The translations under genes and the position numbers were made by a program. A stretch of 64,000 bases of DNA from assembly GCA_903868145.1 (NCBI GenBank), contig CAIPTY010000051.1, positions 104,008 through 168,007 of the forward strand, given 5' to 3'. Below the pieces are notes generated by a model. That model saw only the letters and a program-made list of their open reading frames with translations, did not search any database and was not told where the DNA came from. Source of the stretch: an uncultured Desulfuromonadales bacterium (GTDB lineage: Bacteria > Desulfobacterota > Desulfuromonadia > Geobacterales > Pseudopelobacteraceae). Every line of letters starts with the position of its first letter. Position 1 is the first letter of the stretch. Shown here piece after piece: positions 39,350 through 48,945 of the stretch.

Positions 39350-41167
39350 ATGAAACATGACGAAGCCGACTCCTACTGGGGTGGCATCATCAAATCCATG
39401 GGCCTGGTATTTGGCGACATAGGTACCAGCCCGATATACACCCTGACTGTTATCATTGCCCTGACAAAACCGACCCAGGAAAACGTCTTCGGGATCATCT
39501 CCCTGATCGTCTGGACCCTGATGATCCTGGTCAACATCGAGTACGCCCTGCTGGCCATGAGCCTGTCCCGCAAAGGCGAAGGCGGCACCATTGTGCTGCG
39601 CGAGATCCTGGTGCGCATGATCAAACCGGGGCGTCAGATGGTCTTTATTACCTTCCTCTCCTATCTGGGGGTTGCTCTGCTGCTGGGCGACGGCGTCATC
39701 ACCCCGGCTATTTCAATCCTGTCAGCGGTGGAGGGCATTGAACTGATTCCGGGGCTTGAGCATACCTCGCAGAATATCCTCATCCTGATCGCCGCCATTA
39801 TCGCCGTATTTCTGTTCATCTTTCAGTTCAAGGGTACGGACAAGGTCGCCAACGCCTTCGGACCGATCATGGTGGTCTGGTTTGCCGCCCTGACGCTTTC
39901 GGGCATAATCGCCCTGTTCACATTTCCCGGCATTCTTGCCGCCGTCAGCCCCCACTATGCCATCGGATTCCTGGCGAAGAACGGCATGGCAGGCTTCTTT
40001 ATCCTCTCCGAGGTCATCCTGTGTGCCACCGGCGGTGAAGCCCTGTATGCCGACATGGGGCATCTCGGTCGAAAGCCGGTCAAACGGGCCTGGAACTTTG
40101 TATTCGTAGCGCTGATTATAAATTACCTCGGCCAGGGGGCATTCATCCTGACTCACCCGGACGCGAAGAATATCCTGTTCAGCATGGTGCAGTCCCAGTC
40201 AACACTGCTCTACATTCCGTTTCTGATCCTGACGGTCATGGCCACGGTCATAGCCTCGCAGGCACTGATCAGCGGGGTTTTTTCAATAGTCTACCAGGGC
40301 ATAACCACCCGCATCCTGCCGCTCCTGAAGGTTGACTACACCTCCCGGCAGCTCAAATCGCAGATTTATATCAACGCGGTCAACTGGATTCTGCTGGCTC
40401 TGGTGATCATGATTATGCTGGTATTCAGGAAGTCGGAGAATCTGGCTGCTGCCTACGGCCTGGCAGTCACCGGAACCATGACGATCACCGGCATCATGAT
40501 GGTCATGATATTTTCCCGGACACAGAAAAAATGGAAGGTCCCGGTCGCACTGCTCGTGACGGTCGTCGACTTCGTTTTCCTGTTCTCAAATCTGTACAAA
40601 CTTCCCCATGGCGGCTACTGGTCGCTGATCCTCGCCTCCATCCCCCTGGCAGCGATCCTGATCTGGACCAAGGGACAGCGCGCGCTCTACAAGGCGCTTC
40701 GCCCGCTTGATATGGAAACTTATCTGATGAGCTATGAGCAGATCTACAAAAAGGGGCACATCGCCGGTACCGGCCTGTTTTTCGTCAAGGAGTGGAACAC
40801 CATCCCACCCTATCTGGTGCACTGCACCATCCGCAGCAATATCATCTACGAGCGCAACGTGCTGATCTCCATCATCCGCACCGACGAGCCATACGGCCTG
40901 GAGAGCAGCCTCACAACGGCCCTGGGAACCGGTCTGGATGCATTCGAGATCCACGCCGGCTACATGGAAATGTTCGATATAGAACAGTTGCTCAAGGACA
41001 ACGGCATTGTGGAGAAGGTCATTTTCTACGGCATCGAAGACATCGCCACCGGCAATCCATTCTGGAAAGTATTCTCAGCCCTCAAGAAACTGACGCCAAA
41101 CTTCGTGCAGTTCAACAAACTCCCGGCAGCCAAGCTGCAGGGGGTTGTGACTCGGGTGGAGATGTAG
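39350..41167 (+). CDS. kup: KUP-family potassium uptake protein
   Basis: SMGLVFGDIGTSPIYTLTVI...SLSRKGEGGTIVLREI...LLGDGVITPAISILSAVEGIE. Confidence 0.96.
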   Translation: MKHDEADSYWGGIIKSMGLVFGDIGTSPIYTLTVIIALTKPTQENVFGIISLIVWTLMILVNIEYALLAMSLSRKGEGGTIVLREILVRMIKPGRQMVFITFLSYLGVALLLGDGVITPAISILSAVEGIELIPGLEHTSQNILILIAAIIAVFLFIFQFKGTDKVANAFGPIMVVWFAALTLSGIIALFTFPGILAAVSPHYAIGFLAKNGMAGFFILSEVILCATGGEALYADMGHLGRKPVKRAWNFVFVALIINYLGQGAFILTHPDAKNILFSMVQSQSTLLYIPFLILTVMATVIASQALISGVFSIVYQGITTRILPLLKVDYTSRQLKSQIYINAVNWILLALVIMIMLVFRKSENLAAAYGLAVTGTMTITGIMMVMIFSRTQKKWKVPVALLVTVVDFVFLFSNLYKLPHGGYWSLILASIPLAAILIWTKGQRALYKALRPLDMETYLMSYEQIYKKGHIAGTGLFFVKEWNTIPPYLVHCTIRSNIIYERNVLISIIRTDEPYGLESSLTTALGTGLDAFEIHAGYMEMFDIEQLLKDNGIVEKVIFYGIEDIATGNPFWKVFSALKKLTPNFVQFNKLPAAKLQGVVTRVEM

Positions 41168-42183
41168 TGTTCAATTGGATTTTGCTGCTGATAGCCCTGG
41201 GAATCATCCTGCTGGGTGCGACCGTCTTTACCAACGGCCTGGAGTGGTTCGGCAAGAAGATGAAACTGTCTGACGGCGCGGTGGGCAGCATCTTTGCCGC
41301 CATCGGGACAGCCCTTCCCGAGACCCTCGTGCCGATCGTGGCCATCATGTTCGGTACGGCCGAGGCGGGACATAAAATCGGAGTCGGGGCGATCATCGGG
41401 GCCCCGTTCATGCTCGGCACGCTGGCATTTTTTATCAGCGGTCTGGCGGTGATCTGGAATCGGAAAAAACGGGACGATTATCCGGTTATGCGGGTTGATA
41501 CGATCGTCATGCGACGCGACATGGAGTATTTCATGATACTCTACGCCATTGCGATCGCCGCCTCCTTTCTGAGCGGCCATCCGGTCATCAAAACCTTCAT
41601 CGCCCTGTCACTTGTTCTGGTCTACGGCGGCTACGTGCTCAAGACGCTTCGGGGCGGCGGAGAGCCGGAGGCACACGAGATCGAGGAGTCGGAGATCGAC
41701 CCCTGCTTCTTTGCCCCCAAATCCCACGATCCGCAGATGTCCATCATCGGCTTTCAGGTGCTCAGCTCCCTGCTCCTGATCGTGTGGGGTTCCTACATCT
41801 TCGTTGAAAAGGTGCAGATTATTTCGGTTCAGATGGGCATCTCGCCCTTTATTCTGGCCATGATCATCGCGCCGATCGCAACTGAATTGCCTGAGAAATT
41901 CAACAGTGTAATCTGGATCAACAAGGGCAAGGATACCCTGGCAATCGGCAATGTAACCGGTGCCATGGTCTTCCAGGGATCGATCATCACCGCCATCGGC
42001 ATCATGATGACCGACTGGCACCTCAACGCAGCGGCCCTGCTGACCGTAGCCCTGACTTTTGGCTCGGTCGGCCTGGCTTATGTGCAGATTCGTTGGAAAA
42101 AACACCTGACACCGGGAACCCTTCTGGTTGGCGGGGCGTTCTACTTCATCTTTCTGGTGCTGATCTTTATGGGGAAAATATAG
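41167..42183 (+). CDS. Sodium/calcium exchanger (CaCA) family protein
   Basis: GTG start overlapping kup stop (TAGTG); VGSIFAAIGTALPETLVPIVAIMFG and ILAMIIAPIATELPEKFNSVIWI alpha-repeat motifs. Confidence 0.88.
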   Translation: MFNWILLLIALGIILLGATVFTNGLEWFGKKMKLSDGAVGSIFAAIGTALPETLVPIVAIMFGTAEAGHKIGVGAIIGAPFMLGTLAFFISGLAVIWNRKKRDDYPVMRVDTIVMRRDMEYFMILYAIAIAASFLSGHPVIKTFIALSLVLVYGGYVLKTLRGGGEPEAHEIEESEIDPCFFAPKSHDPQMSIIGFQVLSSLLLIVWGSYIFVEKVQIISVQMGISPFILAMIIAPIATELPEKFNSVIWINKGKDTLAIGNVTGAMVFQGSIITAIGIMMTDWHLNAAALLTVALTFGSVGLAYVQIRWKKHLTPGTLLVGGAFYFIFLVLIFMGKI

Positions 42184-42194
42184 TCAAAGACTTT

Positions 42195-42362
42195 CACCAC
42201 AGAGACACAGAGACACAGAGACACGGAGACACAGAGAAAGGCAAGAAACCCTTTCGTAGTTTCAAACCTGAACCTTATTCTTTTTTATTTTAGACCCACC
42301 TTGAAAGTTTTTACCATAGACTCCAGACGTTGCTTTTCTCCGTGTCTCTGTGCCTCCGTGGT
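42195..42362. repeat. Paired inverted CACAGAGACACAGAG-type intergenic repeat
   Basis: CACCACAGAGACACAGAGACACAGAGACACGGAG ... CTCCGTGTCTCTGTGCCTCCGTGGT. Confidence 0.88.
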
Positions 42363-43325
42363 AGATGTTTGGTTTTTTATTGAACTCCCCTGCCGCGTCC
42401 CGCGCCGCTCCATCTCGGAGTCGATCAGATTGAGCACCTCGAACTTTTTGAGCGACCATAACGGCGCCACCAGATTGTCATGACCACCGTCTCCGGTCAG
42501 GCGATGAATCAGGATGCGCGGGTCCAGCCGTTCCAGAAAATCACACACCAGACCGGCGTATTCATCTCTATCCAGAACCTGCAGCTCGCCCCGCCCGTAC
42601 ATCTCCGCCAGCCCTGTACTCTTCATGACATGCAACAGGTGCAGTTTGACACCAGCCACGCCAAGGCGGTTCAGCTCTCCGGCCATGGCCAGCATCTCAT
42701 CACGCGTTTCTCCGGGCAGCCCCAAAATGACATGGGCGCACACCCGCAAACCATGTGAAGCAGCGCGCAATACGGCATCCACCGAACAGGCATGGTCGTG
42801 GCGGCGGTTGATGAACCTCAGGCTCTTGTCATGGATGGACTGGATACCCAACTCCAGCCAGAGGTATGTTTTCTGATTGAATCTTGAAAGACAGTCAAGG
42901 ATGGGATCGGGGATACAATCGGGACGGGTCGCAACAATCAGACCGACAACATCGGGCACGCCAAGCGCCTCTGTGTACAGCTCGGCAAGGTGTTCTACCG
43001 ACGAATATGTATTTGAATATGCCTGAAAATAGGCAATGAACCTGGAAGCCCGGTATTTGCGGCGCATGACCTCTTTGCCGTCTTCGATCTGCCCGGCTAC
43101 TGAGAGATTTCGGGAGATGCCATGGGAGCCGGACCCGTGGCTGCCGCAGAAGATACACCCTTCCGTGTCCAGCCAGCCGTCACGGTTCGGACAGGTGAAG
43201 CCGGCATCGACCGAAATACGCTGAACTTTACAGCCAAAAATACGTTTCAGCTCGTCGGAGAAGGCGTTGTAGGGCTTAAGTGAGGCCAACCGATTATCTG
43301 CAAGCCGCTGGAATAGACGCTTCAC
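42285..43325 (-). CDS. TIGR01212-type radical SAM protein (YhcC-like)
   Basis: RISVDAGFTCPNRDGWLDTEGCIFCGSHGSGS; YFQAYSNTYSSVEHL; LHLLHVMKSTGLAEMY; GTG start; C-terminal TTEAQRHGE tail encoded by the repeat. Confidence 0.85.
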   Translation of the reverse strand: MKRLFQRLADNRLASLKPYNAFSDELKRIFGCKVQRISVDAGFTCPNRDGWLDTEGCIFCGSHGSGSHGISRNLSVAGQIEDGKEVMRRKYRASRFIAYFQAYSNTYSSVEHLAELYTEALGVPDVVGLIVATRPDCIPDPILDCLSRFNQKTYLWLELGIQSIHDKSLRFINRRHDHACSVDAVLRAASHGLRVCAHVILGLPGETRDEMLAMAGELNRLGVAGVKLHLLHVMKSTGLAEMYGRGELQVLDRDEYAGLVCDFLERLDPRILIHRLTGDGGHDNLVAPLWSLKKFEVLNLIDSEMERRGTRQGSSIKNQTSTTEAQRHGEKQRLESMVKTFKVGLK

Positions 43326-44106
43326 AGGGGACTTTCGTCTGGCACAGGCCACAGCCGGTTTGGGGGACACCGTACAATTCGGAGAGCTTTTCAGGTGCGG
43401 TTCCATAGACCAGTTCACGGCAGCGATACTTGTCATGGCCATTTCGCGTTATGGCGTCTACCGGACAGCGTGTTATGCAGGCGCCGCAGCTTCCGTCATG
43501 ATAATGGAGGCAGTTGGCATGATGGTCGCTGAATGTCCGTGGCGTCGGAGAGAGTGGCAGTGTTGTGACGACACTGCCGCAGCGGTGGGCGATCCCGCGG
43601 GAGGTAATGAATCCGTCGCTCAGGCTGAATGTGCCGAGCCCTGCGGCATACGCGGCATGACGTTCGGACCAGCTTGATGCGATGCCGACCGGCGTATCGC
43701 CGAATTCTTTCCAGAGCGGCGAGTACTGGGGAGCCACGGCTTGATGCCCCTGTTCTTCCAGCCATGCGACCAGATGGCGGCGCAGATCACGGTTGATGTT
43801 TTCTCCATTGGTGCGGGTCAGAGCCCATTCCCGGGACGGCAGCTCATTCTCTTTCCGGTTGCTCTCGCGCACCGTACGGTTGATGGGCACTATCCAGGTA
43901 ATAACGGACGTCGCGCCCTGCAACAACTCGCCCGGTGTCAGATGAAACGGACCGATAATCCGCTTGTAGTCGGTGAATATCTCATCTGACGCTGAAGAAA
44001 TCCCCAGCAGCGGCTCGTCAAAATACGGTGCGTCGCTTCCCGGCAATCGATTGCCGGGATGGTTGAGAATGAATACGGAAATTTCAGCACGTATCCGTTC
44101 TTCCAT
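43294..44106 (-). CDS. 4Fe-4S protein, epoxyqueuosine reductase-like
   Basis: CLHYHDGSCGACITRCPVDAI...GCGLCQTKVPCE; TSRGIAHRCGSVVT. Confidence 0.75.
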   Translation of the reverse strand: MEERIRAEISVFILNHPGNRLPGSDAPYFDEPLLGISSASDEIFTDYKRIIGPFHLTPGELLQGATSVITWIVPINRTVRESNRKENELPSREWALTRTNGENINRDLRRHLVAWLEEQGHQAVAPQYSPLWKEFGDTPVGIASSWSERHAAYAAGLGTFSLSDGFITSRGIAHRCGSVVTTLPLSPTPRTFSDHHANCLHYHDGSCGACITRCPVDAITRNGHDKYRCRELVYGTAPEKLSELYGVPQTGCGLCQTKVPCEASIPAACR

Positions 44107-44107
44107 G

Positions 44108-44650
44108 TCATTTCTCCCCTTTCGCCGAATATGGTCGCTGTATCAGGTTCTCCACTGCAAAACCCATTCGGGCGACCCGCTCACGGACACCCGCGTATAC
44201 TGCTTCATCAAGCACCCGTTGACGAGCCAGGATCCAGAGATATTTCCGGTTGGGTGATCCGATAGCCACATACTCATATTCCCGACCCAGGTCGATAATC
44301 CAGTAATCTCCCCTGAAAGGCCAGAAAAATGAGACCTTCAGCTTGGCATTGGTGCTCGCGTCAACCACCCAGGCTCGTCCAACGGCCTCGCGTTTTTTTC
44401 CATCCGCCTCATTGGTGCAGCTGTTGACAACCTTCACGTCACCATCGGAACGCATGCTGTAGGTCGCCGTGCTTCCCACGCATCCCTCCTGAAAAAATTG
44501 TTCAAACCGTGCTATCTCGTACCATGTTCCCATATAACGCGCCAGATCGACACTCGATACGGTTGGCAGTGGCGGCGCGGAGGATGCTGCCTGAGTACGC
44601 TGGGGCATCGAAAAAAGAAGAAACACAAAACAACCGGCCGTGAGGATCAT
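44108..44650 (-). CDS. Lipocalin (Blc-like)
   Basis: VDLARYMGTWYEIARFEQFFQEGCVGSTATYSMRSDGDVKVVNSC; YEYVAIGSPNRKYLWILAR. Confidence 0.92.
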   Translation of the reverse strand: MILTAGCFVFLLFSMPQRTQAASSAPPLPTVSSVDLARYMGTWYEIARFEQFFQEGCVGSTATYSMRSDGDVKVVNSCTNEADGKKREAVGRAWVVDASTNAKLKVSFFWPFRGDYWIIDLGREYEYVAIGSPNRKYLWILARQRVLDEAVYAGVRERVARMGFAVENLIQRPYSAKGEK

Positions 44651-44873
44651 TCTGATCTCAGCAGGCAGAGGGCAAATTGTATACATGAGTATCTCCCGTT
44701 CTACATGTTGTTAAATTTGTGCAGATTCTTTGAATCAGATGGAGCCTGAACTGTCTGTTCGAAACTATCACATTACGCGACGAGGTACGAAACTTTATTA
44801 CACATGCAGAATGGGATAATGTGGAACGTACTATGGTCAGAAGGATGGAGAAGTTCAATCCATCGCTGGAAGG

Positions 44874-45551
44874 CTATACTTCGAGGAATGAAAAGGTAAA
44901 ACTGGACAGGTCAACAACCAGAAAGCGATCGAGGAGTTTGGGAGCACCGCACATGATATGAAAAAGTTCATTACACATAAGACCCGCAATTATAATCACG
45001 TTGTCTGCCGAAACCGGAATTGGACCTTTCGGTTGCAGATAGCCGCCAAATATTTCATCAAGCGGTTGAGAAGTGCCTTTCATAAGGGTCAGGACCTGCC
45101 CCTGTTCGCCCTCGATACCACCATGCACGAAAAAACGCCCCGTAGGTGTAGCCTCGTGTAAGTCAAAGCGGCTGACAAAATTATCCAGGCAATCAACCAC
45201 GCTATTGACTTCCGGTGGTATGCAAAAGCCCCGGTCGATTCTGCTTTCGTGAGCAATAATATCAATACCGGAATTGATGGCCTTAAGGCGTTCTTCAGCA
45301 ACCTGCAACTTTTTCCGCCCCACATCGCACTCTCCGTAAAGGCTCTGGCGATGCAGGTCACTCCACGCCACAGCACCATCGTCAACCAGATGCAACGTGG
45401 CTACTCCTGCCCGTGCCATAATCTGGCTTACCGTGGCTCCCAGCCCCCCCAAACCTGCGATAAGCAACGTGCTCCCGGCAATCTGCCGCTGTTTTTCTTC
45501 ACCCCAGACAAGTAGCTGCCGGGAAAAGCGTTCGGAATCTGGCACCGACAT
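44874..45551 (-). CDS. ThiF/MoeB/HesA family adenylyltransferase (AorE-like position)
   Basis: RFSRQLLVWGEEKQRQIAGSTLLIAGLGGLGATVSQIMARAGVATLHLVDDG; VVDCLDNFVSRF. Confidence 0.85.
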   Translation of the reverse strand: MSVPDSERFSRQLLVWGEEKQRQIAGSTLLIAGLGGLGATVSQIMARAGVATLHLVDDGAVAWSDLHRQSLYGECDVGRKKLQVAEERLKAINSGIDIIAHESRIDRGFCIPPEVNSVVDCLDNFVSRFDLHEATPTGRFFVHGGIEGEQGQVLTLMKGTSQPLDEIFGGYLQPKGPIPVSADNVIIIAGLMCNELFHIMCGAPKLLDRFLVVDLSSFTFSFLEV

Positions 45552-45554
45552 GAC

Positions 45555-45839
45555 TTAACCTCCGGCTCCCGGGGGGAATAACGCGAGGACATCGCCGTCT
45601 CGGACCGGAGTGTCCAGTTTGTCCAGATGCAGGATGTTGCGCCGGTTCAGCAGAATGATGGTTCCGGCATGCAGGATGCCCTGTTCGCTGATCAGCTTGT
45701 GAGTAAGCGGAATCGTTTCAACCGCCTGGAACTTTTCCAGAATCCGGCCAACCGTGTCCCCTTCCTGCCACGGCAGGTCAAGGGCTTCTTTGCCGGATAG
45801 CATGAGTCGCAACAAACCGTAGAACTGGAGTCGAAGCAT
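45555..45839 (-). CDS. MoaD/ThiS-family sulfur carrier protein
   Basis: MLRLQFYGLLRLML...VRDGDVLALFPPGAGG, C-terminal GG. Confidence 0.9.
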   Translation of the reverse strand: MLRLQFYGLLRLMLSGKEALDLPWQEGDTVGRILEKFQAVETIPLTHKLISEQGILHAGTIILLNRRNILHLDKLDTPVRDGDVLALFPPGAGG

Positions 45840-45850
45840 AGTGAGCCTGC

Positions 45851-47074
45851 CTAAGCAATCTGGCGCATGAAAGCGGCGTGGCTGTTTGTCGCCTGCAGCA
45901 TCTTCATGCCGGGAAACAGTGCTCTGGCACGAATCATCTGGTAGTAGACTCCGGAATCGTTGGTTTCCCCGATCAGGGAGGCACCGATAATCCGCTGCTT
46001 TTCATCGAGGAATACTTTCCGGAAACGGCCGATAGAACGATTTCCTGCTGTCACGGTCTGCGCTGCATCATCGAAACAGTAACCGATTACCGCCACATCG
46101 AGTCCGAATACTTCAGTGATATTGTTCTTCATGCTGCCGCCGTATGCGCATTCAAGGCCTAGCATGTTCAGGGCGGCATGTTCCCCCTGTTCCACGGCAG
46201 TAATCCAGTTCCCCTGCACGTTTTTTGCACCGGTAACGTAGTCTTTTCCTTCAGCCGCGTCGCCGGCGGCAAAGATATCAGGGTGATCGGTCCGGCAGAA
46301 GTCGTCAATCAGTATGCCGTCCCCCACCGCCAGTCCGGCATCTCGAGCCAGTTTTGTGTTCGGAGTGACCCCTTTGCCGACCAGCAGGGCATCCGTGGTG
46401 AGGCGCTTGCCGGAAGCGAGAGCCAGTTCAACCCGCTCACCTTCGGTCACTTCGGTAATGTCATCCCTTTTGTGCAGCACAACACCGGCAGCGACAAAGT
46501 GTTCTTCCAGCAGTGCGGCTGACTCCCCATCGAGCAAACGGCTGAAAATCCGGTCTGAACCTACCACAAGGTGCCGCTCCACTCCGGGGGGCAGGTGGGA
46601 CAGCACCGGAACACTCACCAGTCCGGCACCGAGGGCGGTCACGCTTCGGGCCGATTTCAGCAGCGACTCAAGTTTTTCGGCATCTGCCATATGGCGCAGC
46701 GTACTTACCCGTCCCATCCCCTCCTTGAACGGGCGTGCTTCACTCCCGAGCGCCAGCAGCAGTTTGCCGAAGCCGAGTGTCGTTCCATCGGCAAGCTGAA
46801 CTTCATGCCCGGTGACGTCAAGCCTGGTCGCAGCCTGACCGAAAAAAGGGGTCACAGCCGAATCGCTGTAAAACGTATGGTCAACCAGGTAGAGATGGTC
46901 TTTCCCGGTCTTGCCACCGATATAGTGGGGGGTCAAGACCCGGGAATAGGCCGGGCACCCTTCGCGATCAATCAACGCGATGGTTGTCTGGCTGGAGTTG
47001 CGGCGAATGGTGCGGATGGCCTGCAAGCCGGCGGCACTGTTGCCAATGATGACTATGTCAAAACGTTGCGGCAT
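45851..47074 (-). CDS. FAD-dependent pyridine nucleotide oxidoreductase (AorC-like)
   Basis: MPQRFDIVIIGNSAAGLQAIRTIRR; VTALGAGLVSVPVL; DHPDIFAAGDAAEGKD. Confidence 0.87.
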   Translation of the reverse strand: MPQRFDIVIIGNSAAGLQAIRTIRRNSSQTTIALIDREGCPAYSRVLTPHYIGGKTGKDHLYLVDHTFYSDSAVTPFFGQAATRLDVTGHEVQLADGTTLGFGKLLLALGSEARPFKEGMGRVSTLRHMADAEKLESLLKSARSVTALGAGLVSVPVLSHLPPGVERHLVVGSDRIFSRLLDGESAALLEEHFVAAGVVLHKRDDITEVTEGERVELALASGKRLTTDALLVGKGVTPNTKLARDAGLAVGDGILIDDFCRTDHPDIFAAGDAAEGKDYVTGAKNVQGNWITAVEQGEHAALNMLGLECAYGGSMKNNITEVFGLDVAVIGYCFDDAAQTVTAGNRSIGRFRKVFLDEKQRIIGASLIGETNDSGVYYQMIRARALFPGMKMLQATNSHAAFMRQIA

Positions 47075-47138
47075 GACGATTCCCTCCAAAACGGGAGAAG
47101 CCCGCATGCGGGCTTCTCCTTGTTGCTGTCGGCGGCGG

Positions 47139-48944
47139 TTACGCCAGCCCCAGTGTCTGTAACTTTTCCGTTGTCGGAATCCCCTGGACATCCCAGCCTC
47201 TAACGCTGTAGTAATCCGGCAGCATCTCGGGGAGTCGGGAAACAACACCCTTCATCGGTCCGTCAGGGAGTGGTTCGCTGAGGATACGTTTCGGAAGGGT
47301 GTCCTGTGCCGGAGAAATGCCCGCCTTCAGGTTGAAGAGCCGCTCCATGTTCCAGATTCGGTCTCCCGCCACCATCATCTGGTCGTCGGAACAGGTGGAG
47401 CCGGTTATCGCATTGAGCAGCTTGGTGACTTGCGGCACCCCGATGCTGAATGTGGTGAACAGGCAGACACCGGCAGAATCAACCAGCGCCGTGACATCCT
47501 GAAATGCCTTGGCCCAGGCGGCTTTGCCCTCTATCGCCTGCGGATCAAGTTTTTCCGGCAGTCCAAGAATCTCCGGTGATACCAGATAACCACGCACGTG
47601 GCAGGCACCGCGGTTGCTCGTTGCATACTCCAGACCCATCCCCTGGATCGCACGTCCGTCATACGCCGGGAACTCCTGCTTTTTAACCGACATGGACAGT
47701 TCCGGCACGCCGTAACTGTCTGCCAGCCGGTACGAGCCGAGGCCAATTTTCTTGCCAAACCCTTCGCCTTTGCCGGTCATCTCCACCAGCTTGACCATGG
47801 CATCACTATCGCCGAAATTGAGCGGCATTCCGACTTCGGCTTCAGTGATCAGGCCCCGCTGGAACAACTCCATGGCGCATGCCACGGTTGAGCCGATTGT
47901 TATGGTGTCCATGCCGTATTCGTCGCAGAGATAGTTTGCTTTAACAATAGCCGCCATATCGGAAATGCCGCAGGTCGCGCCGAGAGACCAGAGGGTTTCA
48001 TACTCCGGGCCTTCGCCTTTGCCGGTAAAACGTGCATCAGTAAGTTTGGTCACACGTCCACAGGCAATGACGCACCCCATGCAACCCTTGTTGCGCTTGA
48101 GATAGGTCTGTACCAACCGCTCTCCGGAAATGTCCTCGGCCTTGTCAAAGGTTCCGAACTGTGAGTTGTTGGTCGGCAACGCGCCGCTCTGATTGATGAT
48201 GTTCACCAGTATTGCCGTTCCCAGAGCCGGCAGTCCTTCCCCGGTAACCGGGTGCTGCCGCAGCATTTTCAAAGTCTCGCGTGCCGCTTCACGGAACCCG
48301 GTCGGGCTGGCCGCAGTAACGCCTCCGGTACCGCGTACGGCAATCGCCTTAAGGTTTTTGCTCCCCATGACGGTGCCGACACCACTTCGCCCGGCTGCGC
48401 GATGTTTGTCGTTGATAATGCAGGCAAAGCGTACCTGGTTTTCTCCAGCAGGTCCAATACAGGCCACCTTGGCGTCACCGTGGAACTCGGCACGAATCAG
48501 GTCTTCGGTCTCATCAGTGGTTTTGCCCCACAAATGCCCGGCGTCAACCAGTTCGGCCTGCTGATTATGGATCTTCAGGTAGAGAGGTGTTGCTGCTTTC
48601 CCTTCCACGATGATCATATCAAAGCCGGAGTATTTCAGTTCGCAGGGGAAATACCCCCCCGAGTTGGAGCAGGCAACCGTGCCGGTCAGGGGGGACTTGG
48701 TCACCACCATGTAGCGGCCGTTGGCAGCGCCGTAGGTACCGGTCAGCGGACCGGTGGCGAAGATAAGTTTATTGTCGATACCCAGAGCATCGGTAGCGGG
48801 GTCGACCTCTTCGGTCAGGTATTTCGTTGCGAGGCCGCGGCCACCGATATAGGCGGCGGCCCAGTCCATGTTAAGTGCTTCAGTGGTGCAGCTCTTCTCG
48901 TTGAGATTGACTCTCAGCAGTTTTCCATGCCATCCGTTTCCCAT
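47139..48944 (-). CDS. Tungsten-containing aldehyde ferredoxin oxidoreductase (AorB-like)
   Basis: MGNGWHGKLLRVNLNEKSCTTEALNMDWAAAYIGGRGLATKYL; GSKNLKAIAVRG; GCMGCVIACGRVTKL; GPEYETLWSLGATCGI. Confidence 0.95.
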   Translation of the reverse strand: MGNGWHGKLLRVNLNEKSCTTEALNMDWAAAYIGGRGLATKYLTEEVDPATDALGIDNKLIFATGPLTGTYGAANGRYMVVTKSPLTGTVACSNSGGYFPCELKYSGFDMIIVEGKAATPLYLKIHNQQAELVDAGHLWGKTTDETEDLIRAEFHGDAKVACIGPAGENQVRFACIINDKHRAAGRSGVGTVMGSKNLKAIAVRGTGGVTAASPTGFREAARETLKMLRQHPVTGEGLPALGTAILVNIINQSGALPTNNSQFGTFDKAEDISGERLVQTYLKRNKGCMGCVIACGRVTKLTDARFTGKGEGPEYETLWSLGATCGISDMAAIVKANYLCDEYGMDTITIGSTVACAMELFQRGLITEAEVGMPLNFGDSDAMVKLVEMTGKGEGFGKKIGLGSYRLADSYGVPELSMSVKKQEFPAYDGRAIQGMGLEYATSNRGACHVRGYLVSPEILGLPEKLDPQAIEGKAAWAKAFQDVTALVDSAGVCLFTTFSIGVPQVTKLLNAITGSTCSDDQMMVAGDRIWNMERLFNLKAGISPAQDTLPKRILSEPLPDGPMKGVVSRLPEMLPDYYSVRGWDVQGIPTTEKLQTLGLA

Positions 48945-48945
48945 T

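Noticed and set aside
40792-41166. N-terminal 125 aa of the ORF-track CaCA ORF
   Set aside because: Out-of-frame read of kup; true GTG start at 41167 overlaps the kup stop.
42093-42293. 66-aa plus-strand ORF containing HRDTETQRHGDTEKGKK
   Set aside because: Translation of the CACAGAGACACAGAG repeat, not a real gene.
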